A model generated the notes under the pieces. The model searched no databases. It saw only the letters and a program-made list of their open reading frames with translations, and was not told the DNA's origin. A DNA stretch of 64,000 nt from assembly GCA_026002935.1 (NCBI GenBank), contig BPGH01000002.1, positions 62,001-126,000 of the forward strand, given 5' to 3'. Position 1 is the first letter of the stretch. Each line of letters starts with the position of its first letter. Both the position numbers and the translations under genes were made by a program. The DNA comes from Acidimicrobiia bacterium (GTDB lineage: Bacteria; Actinomycetota; Acidimicrobiia; IMCC26256; PALSA-610). This document shows, piece by piece, positions 14,857-27,645 of the stretch.

Positions 14857-15536
14857 CAGCACGGCGGCTGCGACGCGAGGCGACCGCCTTCGCGGAGCGC
14901 ATGACCGCGCTCCTCAACCGGACCGTTACCAGTGGCGCCGAGGTCACGGTCTTCATGCACGAGGGCAAGCCGGTTGCCACTGTCGCGCCCGGGAACGCGC
15001 CGAGTCCGCTCGAAGCGAGAGTCGTCCCGCTGAGCACAAGCAGTGACCCAGAGGAGCGCAACGGCGCGCGACTGTGGCTCAGGGTCTCGTTCAACGTCAC
15101 GCTTGACCACGAGGGTGAGCACCTGATGGTGCTCACCTCATCGTTCGGCCTCTGCATCGATCCCCGATCGGGTCGTTGCCCTCTCCGCGTTGAGTACGAC
15201 CGCGAGAAGTCGAAGAAAGCTCCCGCTCACGTGCACATCGCTGGCGAGTCGGGCGGCCTCGCCTACGCGTTCGGTGCAGTAGGCCGTGACCCGAAGCCTC
15301 TGCACGAACTGCACTTCCCCGTCGGCGGCCGCCGTTTCCGTCCCACACTTGAGGACTTCATCGAGTTCCTCCATGCCGAACGCTTCATCAAGGTGAAGAG
15401 GAACTGGCGCCAAGCCATCGCCGAGGCGCGATCAGATTGGGAACAACGGCAGGTGAGAGCCACAGTCCGCAGGTATCCGGTGTACGCTGCGAGGCAACTT
15501 CGTGCCATGGGTTACACGGTCCGCAAGACCAAGTGA
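14853..15536 (+). CDS. Unrecognised 227-residue protein, partner of the upstream small gene
   Basis: No confident family. The N-terminus is helical (RRLRREATAFAERMTALLNR) and then VTVFMHEGKPVATVAPG looks like a short beta unit, as in some antitoxins. The central part has APAHVHIAGESGGLAYAFG, followed by LHELHFPVGGRRFRPTLEDFIEFL; the histidines and the GGRRFRP segment look like conserved functional residues. A basic C-terminus (KVKRNWRQAIAEARSDWEQRQ) could bind nucleic acid. It starts by GTGA coupling to the small gene. A toxin-antitoxin or defence role is possible but not shown. Confidence 0.55.
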   Translation: MTARRLRREATAFAERMTALLNRTVTSGAEVTVFMHEGKPVATVAPGNAPSPLEARVVPLSTSSDPEERNGARLWLRVSFNVTLDHEGEHLMVLTSSFGLCIDPRSGRCPLRVEYDREKSKKAPAHVHIAGESGGLAYAFGAVGRDPKPLHELHFPVGGRRFRPTLEDFIEFLHAERFIKVKRNWRQAIAEARSDWEQRQVRATVRRYPVYAARQLRAMGYTVRKTK

Positions 15537-15590
15537 CGCGTGAACCGCCCCGGGTGATGCGCAGGTTCTGTCCCTTGAGGGGATGGAGCC

Positions 15591-19792
<4,202 letters not shown>

Positions 19793-19877
19793 GCGTGCCC
19801 TCCTCCTCGGCTTCGCGTCGAGGCGTCAAGGAACGCGCCGCCGTGCGCCGCCGTCAACGAGGTGCTAGTTATCGGAT

Positions 19878-20717
19878 GTGAGCGCCTCGCCGGCGGCACG
19901 CGCGTTCTCGGCCAACACCGAGCGCGCCTACCGGGCCGACCTCGACGACTTCGCGGCCTGGTGCTCGGAGCACGGATGCGTCGCGCTGCCCGCGGCGCCG
20001 CACGACGTCGCGCGCTACCTGCGGGCGCGGGCCGGCGCGTGCGCCCCGGCGACCGTGGCCCGGCGGCTCGCCGCGATCGTCGCCGTGCACCGCCAGGCGG
20101 GCCTGCCCTCACCGCGCGAGCACCCCGCGGTGCGCGAAGCGCTCGCGAGCGTCGAGTGGCACCATCGTGACCGGCGACGGCCCACGGTCCCGCTCGACGT
20201 CGAGGCGCTGTCGCGGATGAGCCTGTGCCTGCCGCCCTCCCCCGCCGGGATCCGCGACCGTGCGCTGCTCCTCGTCGGCTACGGCGCCGCGCTCCGCCGT
20301 ACCGAACTGGTCGGCCTCGACGCCGGTGACCTGGCCGTGCGCCGCGACGGCGCGCTGCGCGTCCGCCTCCCGCGCGGAGTGGTGGCCGTGCCGCCCGGGT
20401 CGGCACCGCACCTGTGCGCCGTGCGCGCGTGGACCCGCTGGCGCGATCGGGCCCGGCTGGCATCCGGTCCCGCGTTCCGCCCCGTCGACCGCCACGGCAA
20501 CGTGCGCGCGTCGCGCCTCTCCGACCGGGCGGTGACGAGCATCGTGCAGCGCGCCGCCCGGCAGGCGGGCCTCGCCGCCGCCTACTCCGGGCGCTCGTTG
20601 CGCCTCGGCATGGTGCTCGCGGCGGCGGCACGCGGGGCGCCCGAGACCGGCATCATGGCCCAGACCGGCCACCGCAGCCGCCGCCTCGTGCAGCGCTACA
20701 CCGCCGGCGTCCGCTGA
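19878..20717 (+). CDS. Tyrosine recombinase/phage-type integrase
   Basis: A 279-residue site-specific recombinase. The N-terminal SAM-like domain is FSANTERAYRADLDDFAAWC; the catalytic part has GYGAALRRTELVGL (Arg I), GRSLRLGMVLAAAARG at the HxxR box, TGHRSRRLVQRYTAG with His/Arg and the Tyr nucleophile. The HxxR histidine is replaced by Arg, so activity may be altered. GTG start. Flanked by convergent-type catabolic genes with no obvious element around it; it may have served the tRNA-Lys island 3 kb away, but that is speculation. Confidence 0.88.
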   Translation: MSASPAARAFSANTERAYRADLDDFAAWCSEHGCVALPAAPHDVARYLRARAGACAPATVARRLAAIVAVHRQAGLPSPREHPAVREALASVEWHHRDRRRPTVPLDVEALSRMSLCLPPSPAGIRDRALLLVGYGAALRRTELVGLDAGDLAVRRDGALRVRLPRGVVAVPPGSAPHLCAVRAWTRWRDRARLASGPAFRPVDRHGNVRASRLSDRAVTSIVQRAARQAGLAAAYSGRSLRLGMVLAAAARGAPETGIMAQTGHRSRRLVQRYTAGVR

Positions 20718-20886
20718 CGCGGCACCGGTCGGGCGGCGGCCGGGGCCCGGCCTCCGCGTCGACGGGCGAGCGGCAGGCCGCCGTCGGCGCGAGCCCCGAC
20801 ACCCTGATCGTCGTGTTCGTCGCCCCCGATGGCCGGGAAGCCCGGCGTGTGACACCCGGGCGCGCGGCGTGCTCGCGCCCGGCCGG

Positions 20887-22596
20887 TCAGCGGGCGCCGC
20901 GCACGAGGCGGCCGGGGCGCTCCCCGCAGTCCTCGCCGTCGCGCAGCACGACCACCCCGCGCTTCACGGTCGCGACGTAACCGTCGGCGCGCTGCACGAA
21001 CCGCCGGGCATCGCCGGGGAGGTCGTACACCATCTCCGGCCGGGGGAGGCGCAGCGCGTCGTGGTCGATGACGTTGAGGTCGCCCAGGCGGCCCGGCGCG
21101 AGCACGCCGCGGTCGCCGAGCCCGTAGAGCGCGGCCGTACGCGACGTCATCTTGCGCACGATCTCCTCGACCGGGAACCGGCCGTGCCCGCGGTCACGCG
21201 CCCAGTGCGTCAGCATGAACGTGGGCGTGCTGGCGTCACACGTCGTGCCGCAGTGCGCGCCGCCGTCGCCGAGGCCCCAAGTCGTGGTCGGGTGGTCGAG
21301 CATCGTGCGGACGGCGTCGAGCGAGAAGTGCGTGTAGTTGAGCAGCGGCCTCATGACGAGCGCCCGCCCGTCGTCCTCCAGGAGGGCGTCGTAGTAGACC
21401 TCCATCGTCGGCCGGCCCTGCGCGGCGGCGATCGCGGCGATGCTGCGCTCACGCGGCGGCTCGTAGTCGGGCACCTCCCCCATCGGGAACGCCCGCTCCG
21501 GGTCGAGGAACTGCCGCATCGGGGCGATGGCGGCGTCGACCTCGGCGAGCAACGCGGCACGCACCTGCGGGTCGCGCATGCGCGCAACCTTCTCGGCGAG
21601 CGGCGCGGCGCCGAACGGCGCGAACGACGGGCAGTAGGCGAACGGGTGGAAGGTCTGCAGCCCGAGCAGCAGGCACACCGGCCGCCCCGCCACCTGCGGG
21701 TGCACCTGCGCGCCCTCCTGCGCGGCGCGCTGCGCGAGCTCGAGCATCCGGGACCACGCGTCGGGGTCGTGGTCGTTCTGGGTGAGCGCGAACGTGACCG
21801 GCCGACCGATCGCCGCCGACAGGCGGCGCATCCAGTCCATCTCCCGGTCGGGCGCCGCGAGGTCCTCGCCCAGCGCGCCGGCGGGCGCGAGCTCGAACAC
21901 GCCGGTGCCGAGCTCGCCGAGCACCCGCCCGATCCCGAACAGCTCGTCCTCCGCCGCGAAGGTGCCCGGCACGGGCTCGCCGTCGATCGCCATGTGCGCG
22001 ATCGTCCGGCTGGTCGAGAAGCCGAGCGCGCCCGCCTCGATCCCCTCGCGCACGATGCGCGCCATCTGTTCGATGTCGTCGGCGGTCGCGGGCTCGTTGC
22101 GCGCCCCGCGCTCGCCCATCACGTAGGCACGCACCGCGCCGTGAGGCACCTGCGTCGCCACGTCGAACAGCTTCGGGCGCCGGTCGACCGCGTCGAGGTA
22201 CTCGGGGAAGGACTCCCACTCCCACTCGATGCCGGCCGACAGGGCGGCGCCGGGGATGTCCTCGACGCCCTCCATGAGTCCGATCAGCCACTCGTGCCGG
22301 TCGGGGCGGGCGGGCGCGAACCCGACCCCGCAGTTGCCCATCACGACGGTCGTCACGCCGTGCCAGCAGGTCGGCGTGAGCAGCGGGTCCCAGGTGACCT
22401 GACCGTCGAAATGGGTGTGCACGTCGACGAAGCCGGGCGTGACGAGCAGGCCGTCCGCGTCGATCGTCTCCCGGGCGCGACCGTCGACGCGGCCCACCTC
22501 GGTCACGACCCCGCCGTCGATCGCGACGTCCGCCGTGCGCGGCGGCGCCCCCGTGCCGTCGACCAGCGTGCCGCCCCGGACGACCAGATCGTGCAT
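20887..22596 (-). CDS. N-acyl-D-amino-acid deacylase-type amidohydrolase
   Basis: A 569-residue amidohydrolase-3 enzyme. [41 protein letters not shown] (H-x-H); [18 protein letters not shown] (metal Cys loop); [17 protein letters not shown] (catalytic Asp). Similar in layout to the gene at 16942 but distant in sequence, so a second substrate is likely. Starts one base after the epoxide hydrolase stop, forming a two-gene operon with it. Known relatives include D-aminoacylases and D-hydantoinase-like enzymes. Confidence 0.9.
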   Translation of the reverse strand: MHDLVVRGGTLVDGTGAPPRTADVAIDGGVVTEVGRVDGRARETIDADGLLVTPGFVDVHTHFDGQVTWDPLLTPTCWHGVTTVVMGNCGVGFAPARPDRHEWLIGLMEGVEDIPGAALSAGIEWEWESFPEYLDAVDRRPKLFDVATQVPHGAVRAYVMGERGARNEPATADDIEQMARIVREGIEAGALGFSTSRTIAHMAIDGEPVPGTFAAEDELFGIGRVLGELGTGVFELAPAGALGEDLAAPDREMDWMRRLSAAIGRPVTFALTQNDHDPDAWSRMLELAQRAAQEGAQVHPQVAGRPVCLLLGLQTFHPFAYCPSFAPFGAAPLAEKVARMRDPQVRAALLAEVDAAIAPMRQFLDPERAFPMGEVPDYEPPRERSIAAIAAAQGRPTMEVYYDALLEDDGRALVMRPLLNYTHFSLDAVRTMLDHPTTTWGLGDGGAHCGTTCDASTPTFMLTHWARDRGHGRFPVEEIVRKMTSRTAALYGLGDRGVLAPGRLGDLNVIDHDALRLPRPEMVYDLPGDARRFVQRADGYVATVKRGVVVLRDGEDCGERPGRLVRGAR

Positions 22597-22597
22597 C

Positions 22598-23746
22598 TCA
22601 GCGCACCTCGCGGAAGAAGGCCCGGACGTCTTCGACCAGCAGGTCGGGCTCCTCGAGCGCGGCGAAGTGGCCGCCCCGGTCGAAGCGCGTGTACCGGACG
22701 AGGTTGAAGCCGCGCTCGGCGTAACCGCGTGGGATCCGGAAGATCTCGCGCGGGAACACGGCGGCGGCCGTGGGCACCTTCACGTACTCGCTCGTCGGCC
22801 CGAAGCGGCCGCTGCGCAGCGACTCGCAGTAGAGGCGGATCGACGAGTTGATCGTCCTGGTCGCCCAGTACACGGTGAGGTTGGTCAGGATCTGCTCGCG
22901 GCTGACCGCCTGCTCGACGTCACCGTCGTGGTCGGTCCACGCCCAGAACTTCTCGACGATCCACCCGGCGAGCCCCGCCGGCGAGTCGGTCAGGCCGTAG
23001 CCCAGCGTCTGGGGGTTCTTGCCCTGGATCTCCTGGTAGGCGGTGCCCTTCTGCATGAACTCGCCGACGGCGGCGAGATCGGCCATCTCCTGCTCGTCCA
23101 GCTCGATGCCGCTCGCGTCGGCCGGGAACGACAGCAGCATGTTGGAGTGCAGGCCGCACACGTGTTCGGGGTCGACGAGCGCGAGCTGCGCCGAGACCAT
23201 CGCGCCCCAGTCGCCCCCCTGCGCGCCGTAGCGCTCGTAGCCGAGGCGCGCCATGAGCGTGCGCCACGCCTCGGCGACGCGCCGCACGTCCCAGCCCGGC
23301 TCGGTGGTCGGGCCCGACCACCCGTAGCCGGGCAGCGACGGGCACACGACGTGGAACGCGTCGCGGGGGTCGCCGCCGTGGCTCGCCGGGTCGCGCAGCG
23401 GCTCGATGACGTCGAGGAACTCGCTGACCGACCCGGGCCAGCCGTGCGTGATGACCAGCGGGAGCGCGTCGGGCTCGGGCGAGCGCGCGTGGATGAAGTG
23501 CACCTGCTGGCCGTCGATCTCGGTGAGGAAGTGCGGCCACCGGTTGAACCGCTCCTCCTGGGCGCGCCAGTCGAAGTCGTCGCGCCAGGTCGCGCACAGG
23601 TCCTGCAGGTAGGCGAGGTCGGTGCCGTAGTCCCAGCCCGACCCGGGGATCTGGTCGGGCCAGCGGGTGCGCGCGAGACGGTCCCGGAGGTCGTCCAGCA
23701 CGGCGTCGGGCACCTCGACCCGGAACGGCCGGATCTCGTCGCTCAT
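22598..23746 (-). CDS. Epoxide hydrolase (EHN-domain alpha/beta hydrolase)
   Basis: A 382-residue microsomal-type epoxide hydrolase. The N-terminal EHN domain is visible (IRPFRVEVPDAVLDDLRDRLARTRWPDQ), then LVITHGWPGS (HGxP oxyanion), AQGGDWGAMVS with the nucleophile Asp, and DRGGHFAALEEPDLL with the catalytic His. It would open epoxides, for instance those formed by a P450. ATG 23746 chosen over the antisense-like extension. It leads the operon with the deacylase and is divergent from the SDR; the gap carries repeated GGTGACCAC sites. Confidence 0.92.
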   Translation of the reverse strand: MSDEIRPFRVEVPDAVLDDLRDRLARTRWPDQIPGSGWDYGTDLAYLQDLCATWRDDFDWRAQEERFNRWPHFLTEIDGQQVHFIHARSPEPDALPLVITHGWPGSVSEFLDVIEPLRDPASHGGDPRDAFHVVCPSLPGYGWSGPTTEPGWDVRRVAEAWRTLMARLGYERYGAQGGDWGAMVSAQLALVDPEHVCGLHSNMLLSFPADASGIELDEQEMADLAAVGEFMQKGTAYQEIQGKNPQTLGYGLTDSPAGLAGWIVEKFWAWTDHDGDVEQAVSREQILTNLTVYWATRTINSSIRLYCESLRSGRFGPTSEYVKVPTAAAVFPREIFRIPRGYAERGFNLVRYTRFDRGGHFAALEEPDLLVEDVRAFFREVR

Positions 23747-23775
23747 GGACGGCGACGCTAGCCACCCGCACCATC

Positions 23776-23962
23776 GGTGGTCACCTCTGCGCCAACCCGC
23801 CGCGGCCACGGTGACCACCCGGGACCGCGGTCACTCCTCCGACGGCATCTCGCACCGGAGGTGACCACGGGGGCCGGGGCGGCCCGGCCTCCGTCCGCCG
23901 CCCTCCCCGTCGGCCCGGCCGTGGTCACCGCCTCGCCGGTATGTTGCCGCCGAGGTGACCAC
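23776..23962. promoter_or_regulatory. Cluster of five GGTGACCAC/GTGGTCACC motifs in a divergent promoter region
   Basis: The 9-mer GGTGACCAC or its complement occurs at about 23777, 23810, 23860, 23921 and 23954, plus a partial copy (CGGTCACT) at 23828. The core GGTGACC/GGTCACC is near-palindromic. Five copies in under 190 bases between divergent epoxide hydrolase and SDR genes suggest a multi-site operator. The regulator is unknown. Confidence 0.55.
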
Positions 23963-23997
23963 GCAGGGCGGGGAGCCCGCCCGGACCGGGAGGGGTG

Positions 23998-24765
23998 ATG
24001 GACCCGCTGGCGCGATTCCGGCTCGACGGGCGCGTCGCGATCGTGACCGGCGCGAGCGCCGGGCTCGGCGCCCGCTTCGCACGGGTGGTCGCGGCCGCCG
24101 GCGCCAAGGTGGTGCTCGCCGCCCGGCGGGCGGAGCGGCTGCACGCGCTCGCCGCCGAGCTCCCCGACGCCCACGCGGTGCCCTGCGACCTCGCCGAGGA
24201 CGGCGCGGCCACGGCCCTGGTGGACGCCACCGTGGCCCGCTACGGGCGGGTCGACGTGCTCGTCAACAACGCCGGGATCAGCGACCCGACGCCGGTGCTC
24301 GACGAGACGACCGAGCACTTCGGCCGCACGCTGCGCGTCAACCTCGTGGCCCCCTTCGAGCTCGCACGCGAGACCGCCCGGGCGGTCGTCGCCGCCGGGC
24401 ACACGGGGTCGATCGTCAACGTCGCGTCGATCTGGGGGCTCGTCGGCGTCGGCCAGATCCCCGAGGCCGGCTACGCGGCGTCGAAGGGCGGGCTCGTGAA
24501 CCTGACGCGCGAGCTGGCCGCCCAGCTCGCGCGCCGCGGGGTACGGGTGAACTGCCTCGCGCCCGGCTGGTTCCGCTCCGAGATGACCGAGGGCCGGATG
24601 TTCGGCGACGAGCGCTCCGAGCGCTGGATCGCGCAGCGCACCCCGATGGGGCGTGGCGGTGACGAGCACGAGCTCGACGGCGCGCTGCTGTTCCTCGCCA
24701 GCGACGCCAGCTCGTACGTCACCGGCCAGGTGCTGTGCGTCGACGGCGGCTGGACCGCGGTCTGA
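23998..24765 (+). CDS. Short-chain dehydrogenase/reductase (SDR)
   Basis: A 255-residue classical SDR. AIVTGASAGLGARFARVV is the TGxxxGxG cofactor loop, VLVNNAGIS the NNAG strand, NVASIWGLVG and AGYAASKGG supply the Ser and YxxxK catalytic residues, and the C-terminus has VLCVDGGWT. Cofactor preference (ARR after the second strand, AARRAERL) hints at NADP. ATG 23998 was preferred to GTG 23995 because GGGAGG sits at proper spacing. Probably oxidises or reduces a pathway alcohol/ketone. Confidence 0.93.
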   Translation: MDPLARFRLDGRVAIVTGASAGLGARFARVVAAAGAKVVLAARRAERLHALAAELPDAHAVPCDLAEDGAATALVDATVARYGRVDVLVNNAGISDPTPVLDETTEHFGRTLRVNLVAPFELARETARAVVAAGHTGSIVNVASIWGLVGVGQIPEAGYAASKGGLVNLTRELAAQLARRGVRVNCLAPGWFRSEMTEGRMFGDERSERWIAQRTPMGRGGDEHELDGALLFLASDASSYVTGQVLCVDGGWTAV

Positions 24766-24913
24766 GGTCCGGCCCGGCGGGCCCGCTGTAACCCCCGGCG
24801 GACGGGGGCGGTCGGAGCCCCGGGCCGTTCACGGCAACGCAGCGCCCCGTCCCGCCGACGACGCCGGGGCGGGGCGCCGCCGCGCCCTGGCCCGCCAGAT
24901 CGAGCCCGCCGCA

Positions 24914-25001
24914 GCCGAACCCGCCGCGCCGGGGCCCGCCACATCGAACCCGCCGGAGCCGAACCCGCCGCGCCGGGGCCCGCCACATCGAACCCGTCGC
25001 A
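24914..25001. repeat. Two tandem 44-bp GC-rich repeats between convergent genes
   Basis: GCCGAACCCGCCGCGCCGGG... is repeated with a 44-base period, inside a longer run of degenerate GCCGxxCCC units from about 24895 to 25030. It fills most of the 274-base gap between the convergent SDR and thiolase genes. No coding or CRISPR-like pattern; possibly strand-switch terminator DNA that expanded. Confidence 0.7.
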
Positions 25002-25039
25002 GCCGGACCCGCCGCGATCGAGCCCGCCCGCGAGCGGCG

Positions 25040-26248
25040 TCAGGCCGCGCCCTTCTCCAGGATGTGGACGGCGCACGCCGAACCGAGACCGATCACGTGG
25101 GTCAACCCCACCTTGGCGCCCTCGATCTGGCGGTCGCCCGCCTCGCCCCGCAGGTGCGTGCTCACCTCGTAGATGTTGGCGATGCCGGTCGCGCCGATCG
25201 GGTGGCCCTTCGAGATCAGCCCGCCCGACACGTTCACCGGGATCGCGCCGTCACGCCAGGGGCCGCGCTCGTCGATGAACTTCCCGGCCCCGCCCGGCTC
25301 GCACAGCATCAGGTTGTCGTAGTGGATGAGCTCGGCGGTCGCGAAGCAGTCGTGCAGCTCCACGAGGTCGAGGTCCTGCGGGTCGACCCCCGCGGTCTCG
25401 TACGCCTGCTTCGCCGCGTTGCGGGTCAGCGTGTTGACGTCGGGCTGCACCTGCGCCCGCTCGGTCCACGGGTCGGTCGTGAGCACCGACGCGCTGATCT
25501 TCACCGCCCGGCGCTGCTGGTCGGCCGACAGCGTGCGCAGCTTCTCCTCGCCGACGAGCACGACCGCCGCGGCCCCGTCCGTGTTGGGGCAGCACATGAG
25601 CAAGGTGTTGGGGTACGCCATCATCTCGGCGTTCATGATCTCCTCGAGGGAGAACTGCTTCTGGTAGTGCGCGAGCGGGTTGAGCGTCGAGTGGGCGTGG
25701 TTCTTCTCGGCGACCTTGGCGAACTGCTCGAAGCCGACACCGTCGTGCTCGTAGGCGTATTCCATGCCGGCCTGGGCGAACACGCCGGGCATCAGGCCCG
25801 TGCCGAGCAGCCCCTCGACCTGCATCACCGACCCGTACCGGCCCTTCGGCTCGTACACGGTGCGGCCACGGTCGCCCTTGCCGGCCGCGCCGAGCAGCCC
25901 GCCCTTGCCCATCTGCTCGACGCCGACCGCGAGGCCCATGTCGGCCTCACCGGCGCGGATCGACAGGTAGACGGTGCGCAGCGCCGTCGCGCCGGTCGCA
26001 CACGCGTTCGCGACGTTGTAGACGGGGATGCCGGTCTGGCCGATCTGCTTCTGGAGCTGCTGGCCGACCCCCGCCTGCGCGTTGAACAGGCTCCCGGCGC
26101 CGAGCACGTCCATGTCGTGGATCGTGACGCCGCCGTCGCGCAGTGCGCCCATCGCCGCCTCGGCCGCGAGGTCGATGAGGTCGACGTCGTTGTGCCGGCC
26201 GAACTTCGTCATGTACGTGCCGAGGATCCAGACGTCCTGACCGCTCAT
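25040..26248 (-). CDS. Thiolase family protein (acetyl-CoA acetyltransferase/SCP2-like)
   Basis: A 402-residue thiolase of the lipid-transfer/SCPx-type branch. NVANACATGATALRTVYLSI carries the acyl-accepting Cys, VELHDCFATAELIHYDNL replaces the usual NEAFA loop, VNVSGGLISKGHPIGATGIANI provides the catalytic His, and GLGSACAVHILEKG the second Cys. It would cleave or form a C-C bond on acyl-CoA, as in sterol or fatty-acid side-chain degradation. The small DUF35-like gene just upstream is its usual partner. Confidence 0.9.
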   Translation of the reverse strand: MSGQDVWILGTYMTKFGRHNDVDLIDLAAEAAMGALRDGGVTIHDMDVLGAGSLFNAQAGVGQQLQKQIGQTGIPVYNVANACATGATALRTVYLSIRAGEADMGLAVGVEQMGKGGLLGAAGKGDRGRTVYEPKGRYGSVMQVEGLLGTGLMPGVFAQAGMEYAYEHDGVGFEQFAKVAEKNHAHSTLNPLAHYQKQFSLEEIMNAEMMAYPNTLLMCCPNTDGAAAVVLVGEEKLRTLSADQQRRAVKISASVLTTDPWTERAQVQPDVNTLTRNAAKQAYETAGVDPQDLDLVELHDCFATAELIHYDNLMLCEPGGAGKFIDERGPWRDGAIPVNVSGGLISKGHPIGATGIANIYEVSTHLRGEAGDRQIEGAKVGLTHVIGLGSACAVHILEKGAA

Positions 26249-26270
26249 GTCCTACCGCCTCTCGGTTCCG

Positions 26271-26672
26271 TCAGTTCGCGGGCTCGAAGGCGAACGCGAT
26301 CGCCTCGGTGCCGTCGTCGTCGGTGCCGGCCGTGAACGTCGTGAGCCGCACCGGCATGCCGAGCTTCACGTGGTCGGGGTCGGGCTCGACGTTCACGAGG
26401 TTCGCCTTGACGCTGCCGCCGCCGTCGAGGTCGACGAGGGCCGACACGTACGGGGCGGGGATGCCCGGCACGGTGCGGTGCACGATCGTGAACGACCGGA
26501 CCACCCCGGTGGTCGCGAGCCTGCGCCGCCGGAACTCGGTCCCCCCGCTCTTGGCGTCGGCGTTGCGGCGGTCGAAGTAGAGCGCGCCGGAGTCGACCGA
26601 CTCCCAGGCGACCAGGTGCGGTTCGCCGTCGTCGAGCACGAGGTAGTCGACGATCGGGATCTGCTTGCCCAT
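26271..26672 (-). CDS. DUF35/OB-fold protein, thiolase partner, no zinc-ribbon cysteines
   Basis: A 133-residue protein. VVRSFTIVHRTVPGIPAPYVSALVDLDGG and VKLGMPVRLTT are characteristic of the OB-fold acyl-CoA-associated DUF35 family, which pairs with thiolases and dehydratases of lipid and steroid catabolism. The N-terminal rubredoxin-like zinc ribbon normally has four Cys; here the matching stretch GALYFDRRNADAKSGG has none. ATG 26672 was chosen. It precedes the thiolase by 22 bases in one operon. Confidence 0.82.
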   Translation of the reverse strand: MGKQIPIVDYLVLDDGEPHLVAWESVDSGALYFDRRNADAKSGGTEFRRRRLATTGVVRSFTIVHRTVPGIPAPYVSALVDLDGGGSVKANLVNVEPDPDHVKLGMPVRLTTFTAGTDDDGTEAIAFAFEPAN

Positions 26673-26806
26673 GGGTGCGTCCCTCCCGCGGCCGGTGCCC
26701 GGCCGCACCGCCGGACAGTAGCCGGGCACCCACGCACCGGGCCGGGCCCGCCCCGGGCGGGGACTGGCCGGGCCGGCGGGGCGGCCGCGTGCGACACTGG
26801 GCCGGC

Positions 26807-26886
26807 GCGAGCGTGGCGGAATCGGCAGACGCGCCGGGTTTAGGTCCCGGTCCTTCGGGGTGAGGGTTCGACTCCCTCCGCTCGCA
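26807..26886 (+). tRNA. tRNA-Leu (anticodon TAG)
   Basis: Acceptor GCGAGCG/CGCTCGC, D arm TGGCGGAATCGGCAGACGC typical of leucine tRNAs, anticodon loop TTTAGGT giving TAG, a medium variable arm around TCCTTCGGGG, and T arm GAGGG-TTCGACT-CCCTC. Discriminator A. Confidence 0.95.
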
Positions 26887-26978
26887 CGGCGATCATGGAG
26901 CACGCCGGCGGAACCGGTTCCGGGCGCGGCGCGCCGCGGCGACCGGATGCGTGTCGGCCCGACGGCGCGGGGGTTCCG

Positions 26979-27395
26979 GTGCGAACGATCGGCAACATCT
27001 TGTGGTTCGTGCTCGCCGGGCTCTGGATGGCCCTCGGCTACCTCCTCGCTGGCGTGATCCAGTGCATCACCCTGATCGGGATCCCGTTCGGGATCCAGAG
27101 CTTCAAGCTCGCCGGCCTGGCGCTCTGGCCGTTCGGGCGCACCGTCGTCATCCGAACCGATCGCGACGTCGCGCTCGGTTGCCTGGGCAACGCCGTCTGG
27201 CTCCTCCTCTCCGGCCTCTGGCTCGCGCTCGGCCACCTCCTCACCGGCCTGCTGCTGTGCATCACCATCGTCGGGATCCCGTTCGGGGTCGCGTCGTTCA
27301 AGCTCGCCGGCCTGGCCCTCGCGCCGTTCGGGAGAACCGTCGTCGCGCGCGGGACCCCGGCGCCGCCCGGCACCCAGGTCGTCATGTCGTTCTGA
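26979..27395 (+). CDS. YccF-domain inner membrane protein
   Basis: A 138-residue integral membrane protein made of two repeated YccF units: ILWFVLAGLWMALGYLLAGVIQCITLIGIPFGIQSFKLAGLALWPFG and the parallel LLLSGLWLALGHLLTGLLLCITIVGIPFGVASFKLAGLALAPFG. The GIPFG motif occurs in both. Function of the family is unknown. GTG 26979 starts at the family's MRTIGNILW; earlier track residues are random. Follows tRNA-Leu. Confidence 0.9.
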   Translation: MRTIGNILWFVLAGLWMALGYLLAGVIQCITLIGIPFGIQSFKLAGLALWPFGRTVVIRTDRDVALGCLGNAVWLLLSGLWLALGHLLTGLLLCITIVGIPFGVASFKLAGLALAPFGRTVVARGTPAPPGTQVVMSF

Positions 27396-27645
27396 AGCCA
27401 CGGGGCCGGGAACGACGACCCGGCGGCCCCGGCACCGGCGATCCCGCGACCGGCTCGGCTAGCGTGCGCCGGGAAGGAGAAGGGGAGTAGCCCCGCGACG
27501 GTCGTTCGACACGCTGGTGCCGCGGCACCCGGACGGCCGGCCCGGATCCCGGGTGGGCGAGACCTTCGACCGCACGGACCGTCGCGTCCGGGGTCGGGGG
27601 CACGCCTGCGATCCCGGCGCCCGCAAGGCAGCACCCGGAGATCGC

